Shown in pieces: positions 23,207-28,380 of a DNA stretch of 28,380 bases. The notes under the pieces are model-generated. The model saw nothing but the letters and a program-made list of their open reading frames with translations, did no database searches and was not told where the DNA came from. The DNA comes from Basidiobolus meristosporus CBS 931.73 (lineage: Eukaryota; Basidiobolomycota; Basidiobolomycetes; Basidiobolales; Basidiobolaceae): NCBI GenBank assembly GCA_002104905.1, contig MCFE01000884.1, forward strand, positions 1 through 28,380. Reading direction: 5' to 3'. How positions within the stretch are numbered: the first letter of the stretch is position 1; each line of letters starts with the position of its first letter. Made by a program: the position numbers and the translations under genes.

Positions 23207-23473
23207 TTAACGAAGACGTCTGGCCTCACGCTCGGATTCCATCAAGACCAGGATGTCGTTCTCACGGACGGGGCCCTTGACGTTACGGATGATGGAGCGG
23301 GAGGTGTCGTCCATGAACTCGACGCGGACTTGGGTCACACCACCACGGGAGCCGGTACGGCCGAGAACCTTGATGACTTTGGCGTGCTTGACGGGGGCTT
23401 GCTTTTCCTACGAAGGCCGGGCACAAGGTCAGTTGGGTCGAGGTGCGGTGAGCGATGGATGGATACGTACCAT
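23207..23473 (-). CDS. RPS28: 40S ribosomal protein S28 (eS28)
   Basis: Small-subunit ribosomal protein located near the mRNA exit channel. Two exons on the minus strand: the ATG alone (23473-23471), then a 63-nt intron (GTACGT...CGTAG, 23470-23408), then 23407-23207 with stop TAA. The product is 67 aa, the normal eS28 length. It reads [20 protein letters not shown], then [20 protein letters not shown], and ends [10 protein letters not shown], the hallmark eS28 C-terminus. The start is fixed by the splice site, because nothing upstream of the acceptor in frame fits. It is head-to-head with RPS4 and shares its promoter region. Codons are biased to C-ending forms, as expected for high expression. 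Confidence 0.95.
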
Positions 23474-23758
23474 AGTTACGACAGACTGAGGAATCGACGA
23501 GAAAGGGGGAGTGACTTCCCTCGCAACACATACTTAATGTTTCCGACCGATCTGACGTCATGGAAAATTTTCGCGAGAAGAAAAAAATCGCGGCCCATCG
23601 ACGGTGCGTTCGGGGGGGTTTTTTTCGAGGCGGTGGATGGCCAACCAGGATGGAGCAAAATGGGGTGGTTCGATTTAGTGACCTTGATGACTTAAAAGTC
23701 TTCGGGGCCACCGGGTGGTTCTTTCTTTCCTCTTGGTTATCTTTTTGATTTGCCCAAC
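23474..23758. promoter_or_regulatory. bidirectional promoter between RPS28 and RPS4
   Basis: 285 bp lie between the two start codons, so both 5' leaders and promoters must fit here. It contains a perfect palindrome TGACGTCA (CRE/ATF-type site, 23553-23560), TCGCGA in a TTTTCGCGAGAAG context (about 23568-23580), short G and T runs at about 23610-23627, and a pyrimidine-rich stretch on the RPS4 side (TTCTTTCTTTCCTCTTGG, about 23720-23737) typical of ribosomal protein leaders. Sites are seen; their use is inferred. Confidence 0.7.
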
Positions 23759-24629
23759 ATGGTATGTGTCGCTGAGTGTATGATGGATGGATCGGAAGTG
23801 AGCCGCGTGATATTGATCTGTTTTCCTTGTTGATTAGGCTCGCGGACCCAAGAAGCACTTGAAGCGTCTCAATGCTCCCAAGCATTGGATGTTGGATAAA
23901 TTGACCGGCACCTATGCTCCCAGACCCTCTGCCGGTCCCCACAAGCTCCGTGAATGCTTACCCTTGGTGATCTTTTTGAGAAACCGTCTCAAGTACGCTC
24001 TTACCAAGAAGGAGGTTCAAAGCATCCTTATGCAACGTCTCGTCAAGGTCGACGGTAAGGTCAGAACCGACACCACCTATCCTTCTGGCTTCATGGATGT
24101 CATCTCCATTGAACAAACCGGAGAGCACTTCCGCCTCGTCTACGATACCAAGGGACGTTTCACCGTCCACCGTATCTCTGCCGAGGAGGCTGGCTACAAA
24201 TTGTGCAAGGTCAAGAAGGTTCAGATCGGTGCCAAGGGTATTCCTTTCGTCATCACCCACGATGGCCGTACCCTCCGCTACCCCGATCCCCTTGTCAAGG
24301 CCAACGACACCGTCAAGCTCGACCTCGAGACTGGCAAGATGACCGAGTTCATCAAGTTCGACATCGGTAACGTCGCCATGATCACCGGTGGACGTAACAT
24401 GGGTCGTGTCGGTGTCATCACTCACCGTGAGAAGCACCACGGTGGCTTCGACATCGTCCACGTCAAGGATGTCTTGGACCGTCAATTCGCTACCCGTCTA
24501 TCCAACGTCTTCGTTATTGGAGAGAGCAACAAGCCCTGGATTAGCTTGCCTAAGAACAAGGGTGTCAAGCTTACCATCACCGAAGAGCGTGATCGTAGAA
24601 GAGAAAGACAATTGGCTGGCTCTGCCTAA
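23759..24629 (+). CDS. RPS4: 40S ribosomal protein S4 (eS4)
   Basis: Small-subunit ribosomal protein. Two exons: ATG (23759-23761), a 76-nt intron (GTATGT...GATTAG, 23762-23837), then 23838-24629 with stop TAA. 264 aa, close to the usual 261-263. The N-terminus reads [20 protein letters not shown] (RS4 N-terminal domain). The S4-type RNA-binding segment follows ([20 protein letters not shown], about 50-75). The central domain has [10 protein letters not shown]. The KOW-like segment contains [17 protein letters not shown] (about 171-187). The C-terminus reads [26 protein letters not shown] at 24649-24654 lies 20 bp after the stop. Codon use is strongly biased (AAG, GTC, ACC), unlike the neighbouring kinase, which fits very high expression. 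Confidence 0.97.
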
Positions 24630-25084
24630 TTTACTCCACATTTCGAGCAATAAAGAGACGTTTTACATTGTTTCCCAAAGTTTTTTCCTACGAAAGATGC
24701 GTGATTTTGATTGATTTAGGGAGGGGTGGCTGGCGTGCTGGCGTGATGAAAAGAAATCATGTTTGAAAGTCGGTGGAAAATTTTCATGGGGAATCTTGAT
24801 TAAATCTAGGGGTTAGGGGGAATCTTGATTAAATCTATGCCGGAAGTATGTTTTGTTGTACGCATTACGAAGCCATTTGTTTTGTTTACAATTCTATGAG
24901 TGCTCTGGCTGAGAACCATGATTCGTCCACCAATGATTTGTTGACATTCCAGTACAAACAACAGTGAATGTTTGGGCATTTTTGTGACTGATATTTGAAA
25001 ACACATCGATATCTACCATTTCTCTGTATCCGCTTACCGTTCTCTTTAGATAGCTCTCAGTGTTGTAAATTATTCCTTTCAAAA
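24630..25084. other. intergenic region between RPS4 and kinesin-5
   Basis: Contains the RPS4 polyadenylation signal, then AT-richer sequence without a supported gene. A 21-bp direct repeat (GGGGAATCTTGATTAAATCT plus A) occurs at 24788-24808 and 24817-24837, period 29 bp. The kinesin promoter must lie here; no clear TATA box was seen. Confidence 0.6.
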
Positions 25085-28000
25085 ATGTCTAGCTTTTCAA
25101 ATGCAAACGGTGTCTCTGGGCGCCGTTCGGCCGACCCTAATAACGGGCGTCGCTCTGTTGACGCTCAGAGACGTAGAGAAAGGATGGCCAAAGATCCCAG
25201 GCATCAAGATGCCGAGAAGGAGAGTAATATCCAGGTTGTCATCCGTTGTCGGTAGGTATTCCCTTAGGTCCACTTTGCGGCTGGACACATAACTCACCCC
25301 TATCGCACACAGTGGCCGCAACGAGAAGGAACTGAGAGAAAACTCCCCGTCAATCGTGCAGAGTAACAGTCTGCTTGGAACTGAGATTCACTTGTCCGCC
25401 GGCCCGTATGAAAAGACGGCTAAAAAATACACATTCGACAAAGTATTCGGCCCCGAGGCCACGCAGGAACATGTTTACGAGAACGTGGTGAAGTCTTTCC
25501 TTGAAGAGGTAGGCCACTTTCTCCATGCTCTACACTGACTGCTACATACTAAAGAATCCTTCATCGCATTGATTTTTGTCCATCAGGTGATCATGGGGTT
25601 AGTTGCTTGGCTTGATTTGTGGATTTTCACCAAACATGTTGGTAACCTCATCTTCTCTACTCTTAGCTATAATTGTACTATATTCGCTTACGGCCAAACC
25701 GGTACCGGTAAGACATACACCATGGAGGGAAACCTCGAGGAGACCGACAACACATTCTCGAAAGATGCCGGTATCATACCGCGTACTCTGCACCGGCTGT
25801 TCGAAAGATTAGAGTCGGAGACTGCCGAGTACTCGGTGAGACTCTCCTTCATCGAGCTTTACAACGAAGAGTTGAAGGATTTGCTGACGGCTGACGAGGA
25901 CTCCAAGCGACTGAAGATTTTCGAAGACATCACCAGAAGGGGGGCGATCGTTATTCACGGCTTGGAGGAATTCCTAGTAAACAATGCTATGGATGGGATC
26001 AAGCTCCTACAAAGAGGTTCCTTGAAACGAAAGATGGCCGCCACTAAATGCAACGACAAATCAAGTCGTTCCCACAGTGTTTTCTCCCTCACCGTTCATA
26101 TCAAGGAGTCCACGCCAACCGGTGAAGAGCTCCTCAAAGTAGGTAAATTGAACCTTGTCGACTTGGCCGGTTCCGAGAATATCGGTCGCTCCGGGGCCGA
26201 AAATAAGCGTGCCAGAGAGGCCGGCATGATCAATCAAAGTTTACTTACTCTGGGAAGAGTGATCAACTCGCTCGTTGAAAAATCCCCTCACATCCCGTAC
26301 AGAGAGAGCAAACTTACCCGTCTACTCCAAGACTCCCTAGGTGGCAAAACGAAAACCTGTATCATCGCCACCGTCTCGCCAGCCAGACTCAACTACGAGG
26401 AAACTCAAAGCACTTTGGATTATGCCAGCAATGCCAAGAGCATCCGCAATAAGCCTGAAGTCAATCAAAAGCTCACCAAGACTGCACTTATCAAGGAGTA
26501 TGTGGATGAGATCGAGAGGCTCAAATCGGATCTGATGGCTTCCCGCGAGAAGAACGGGGTCTTTCTTACTTCCGACAACTACCAATCGCTCGTGGACGAA
26601 AACCAAAGCAACAAGGAGCTCGTAGAAGAGCTGAAAAAGAGCATGGATTCGATTCAGGAGCAGCTAACTCAGGTCACCGAGGAGTTTAAGCAAAAGATGG
26701 ATCTGCTCAACAGCACTTCCGAACGTCTCGCATCGACGGAAAAGGAGTTGGAGGCCACATCCGAGTCACTTCAAGTCACTTCCCAGAACCTGGAGGTTAC
26801 CAAGCAAACCCTGGAGGAGCAAATAGTTCTCACTGAGGCTCACATGGAGACCGAAGAAATGCTGAACTCGCTAGCCAACGGCCTTGTGGCTACCCTGAAG
26901 AAGAGCGCCGAAGATTGTCAGAATCTGCATGCAAAGATTGACCGCAAAAGCGCCATCGAGATGGAGAACAGACGTCTTTTCAAAGAATTCCAGAGAGCTC
27001 TGACCTCACAATGCGAGGACCTGGAGGCCGAAATCCAGGAGTTCCAACATGCCCAAACCATGTTTGTGGAATCTTGTATTAGCCATTTGAACGAATTTAT
27101 GGGCAACAAGCTGGAGGAGCTTGTGCAGCATCAGTCATTTGTCGACGAGGCTAACCAGGCCATCTCCCAGCAAGCCGTAGAGGCTGAGGCCCTTGGCGAA
27201 AGCTTCAAAGAGGGGGTTGCAGCGCGCCACCAGGACACCTCCGATGCACACACCGCTCTAAAGGCGTCCGTTCACAACCAAACGGCTGCGTTCCAAAAGA
27301 CTGGCAGTGGACTGTTTGAAACCTTCCGACAGGAGTTGACCAAGTACCACAGCGGATTTATGGCTTGGCAGCAAAAGATGGAAAAGAGCCATCAAAAGTC
27401 GACCAGCAACACCCAAACGCAGATGGAGAAGCAGAGCTCGCAGATCGCCACGCTCAACCAAATCGTTCAGACCGAAGCTGAGCAAGAAATCCAGAGACTC
27501 CGCAAGCAGAACGAGGAATTATCCAAAGCCCTCGTATTGGAGCGGGAAAGAAACGACAAATCCAAGCAAGAGCTGCTCTCCAATGTGGCGAGCATGATCA
27601 AACAGTATAGCTCCAAGCGTCACGAAACGCTCAAGTCCTCTCTTGGACAGGTAGAGGCTTCGTTGACGAAGAATAGCTCAGTTCTTGACGCTTTCAAGAC
27701 TCGAATCGCCACCAAGGCCACCAAGGCTTCTGCGGAGATATCCAGCTTTGCCGCGAACCTGGATTCTTCGGCTCAGCAGATAGCCACCACGATTGACACC
27801 GAGTCCAAGCGAATGGAGTCCCATCACACCAGCAGCAGTGGGTTGATCGACGAGGCCAGCAGCCGATTGATTTCATGTGTGGAGAACGCGCGGGATTCCA
27901 CCGCGCGAAGCCTGAATTCGATGGAGGACACCAACCAACGGATGATGAATGACTCCAACGAGTACCAGCAAAACCACCTGAAGGCCGCGTTGGATCTTCG

Positions 28001-28289
28001 CTCGGACTTTGTACAGAAGCTCAACGCGAGCAAGTCCGCCGACAACGAGCTGGAACGCACTCTCACCGAGAACAAGGCTGAGATGCAACGCGATTTCTCG
28101 GGGATCATCAGCGCCCTCGGGGATCTACGGGACTCCACCCAAGAGCACATCACTCACACGAAGAGCACGCTCGAACGCTTCGTCGTCAAATGCGATAAAT
28201 CCACCGGCTTGACTCCAAGCGACGCAAGTACGAACACACGGACACTTGGTCGCTCACTCGTCCTCATCAGAACATCCTGGAAGAGCTGA
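25085..28289 (+). CDS. bimC: kinesin-5 (BimC/Cut7/Eg5 type), altered C-terminus
   Basis: Plus-end-directed tetrameric motor that slides antiparallel spindle microtubules apart in mitosis. Exons: 25085-25251, 25313-25508, 25587-25597 (11 nt), 25667-28289; 998 aa as read. The start ATG follows TTTCAAAA and gives a short basic N-terminus before SNIQVVIRCRGRNEKE, the first motor strand. The motor runs from about 48 to 385: P-loop GQTGTGKT (134-141), switch I NDKSSRSH (254-261), switch II DLAGSE (290-295), HIPYRESKLTRLLQDSLGG, and LDYASNAKSIRNKPEVNQ at the neck. LIKEYVDEIERL and the long heptad-rich tail (about 395-960) form the stalk. The BimC box begins at TGLTP (971-975), then the frame leaves the conserved sequence; the last 22 residues are unrelated, while the expected continuation is in another frame (28220-28324). 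Family call is certain. Confidence 0.95.
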
Positions 28290-28324
28290 GACAGACCGCA
28301 CGTGTCTCCTCCTCAGCACAGTAG
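28220..28324 (+). other. rest of the BimC box and C-terminus in a shifted frame
   Basis: Read from 28220, the sequence gives RRKYEHTDTWSLTRPHQNIL and then an acidic end, stopping at TAG 28322-28324. Basic residues, KY, and a Trp/Thr segment directly after TGLTP are what the kinesin-5 BimC box normally has. Thirty-four conserved-looking codons are thus out of frame with the main CDS by one base. Confidence 0.8.
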
Positions 28325-28380
28325 TGTCTCTACCCTTCCCTTCCCTTCCCTTCCTCCTGCAACCCTTACTTCAAGTCACA
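28325..28380. repeat. (CCCTT)n pyrimidine tract in the kinesin 3' region
   Basis: Four tandem CCCTT units at about 28333-28355, followed by TCCTCCTGC. It lies a few bases after the shifted-frame stop. The rest of this end piece is too short to interpret. Confidence 0.7.

Noticed and set aside
23156-23695. Plus-strand open frame of 179 codons
   Set aside because: It is the complement of RPS28 and its promoter; the minus strand encodes an unmistakable eS28.
23283-23942. Minus-strand open frame of 219 codons
   Set aside because: It runs antisense through RPS4 exon 2, its intron and the shared promoter, and overlaps RPS28 in a different frame. No domain is visible.
23958-24485. Minus-strand open frame of 175 codons, Asp/Leu/Val-rich
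   Set aside because: Antisense of RPS4, caused by its biased codon use. No independent support.
25569-25667. In-frame upstream extension of the last kinesin exon, giving an ATT-started 906-aa protein
   Set aside because: It reads through two introns; the motor N-terminus, including the first strand, is encoded upstream at 25085-25508, and the insertion would break the conserved GYNC junction.
28220-28324. Extra small intron to rejoin the kinesin frame
   Set aside because: No GT-AG pair fits between TGLTP and the shifted segment; they are directly adjacent, so a one-base indel is simpler.

Overview
The window comes from a fungal nuclear genome. Evidence: intron-rich protein genes with short (about 48-79 nt) GT-AG introns, a Cla4-type PAK kinase, eukaryotic ribosomal proteins eS28 and eS4, and a kinesin-5. 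The Ty3/gypsy pol layout (the block before the RT, and an LDD-type RT motif) and a Tnp2-type DNA transposon are most familiar to me from Basidiomycota. That is an inference; the phylum is not proven.

The window has two compartments. Positions 1 to about 19,530 are AT-rich, CpG-poor and contain only decayed mobile elements. From left to right these are: a Tnp2 (CACTA/EnSpm-like) transposase relic (+); an unrecognised broken gene (-); a 5'-truncated Ty3/gypsy element (+) with an extra ORF after integrase and a 3' LTR (7222-7546); a second Ty3/gypsy element (-) cut off at the start of integrase, interrupted by LTR-like insertions, with its 5' LTR at 12582-13066; a Ty1/copia element (-) lacking its 3' end, with its 5' LTR at 16971-17319; and the ruins of a related copia element (-) ending in a tandem array of LTR pieces (18809-19529). 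The order suggests nested insertion: gypsy 2 into the 3' end of copia A, gypsy 1 into the integrase of gypsy 2, and copia A into copia B.

From about 19,530 to the end the DNA is GC-richer, CpG is normal and the genes are dense. An 11-exon Cla4-like PAK gene (+, 20723-22987) converges on RPS28 (-, 23207-23473). RPS28 is head-to-head with RPS4 (+, 23759-24629) across a 285-bp shared promoter, and both ribosomal genes have their only intron directly after the ATG. A kinesin-5 gene (+, 25085-28289) follows. It has an 11-nt microexon, a stop-free intron divisible by three, and a one-base frameshift inside the C-terminal BimC box.

The host genes cover polarity signalling (PAK), the small ribosomal subunit (eS28, eS4) and spindle assembly (kinesin-5). 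Nothing suggests they form one pathway; the only likely co-regulated pair is RPS28/RPS4. No rRNA, tRNA or CRISPR array was recognised.
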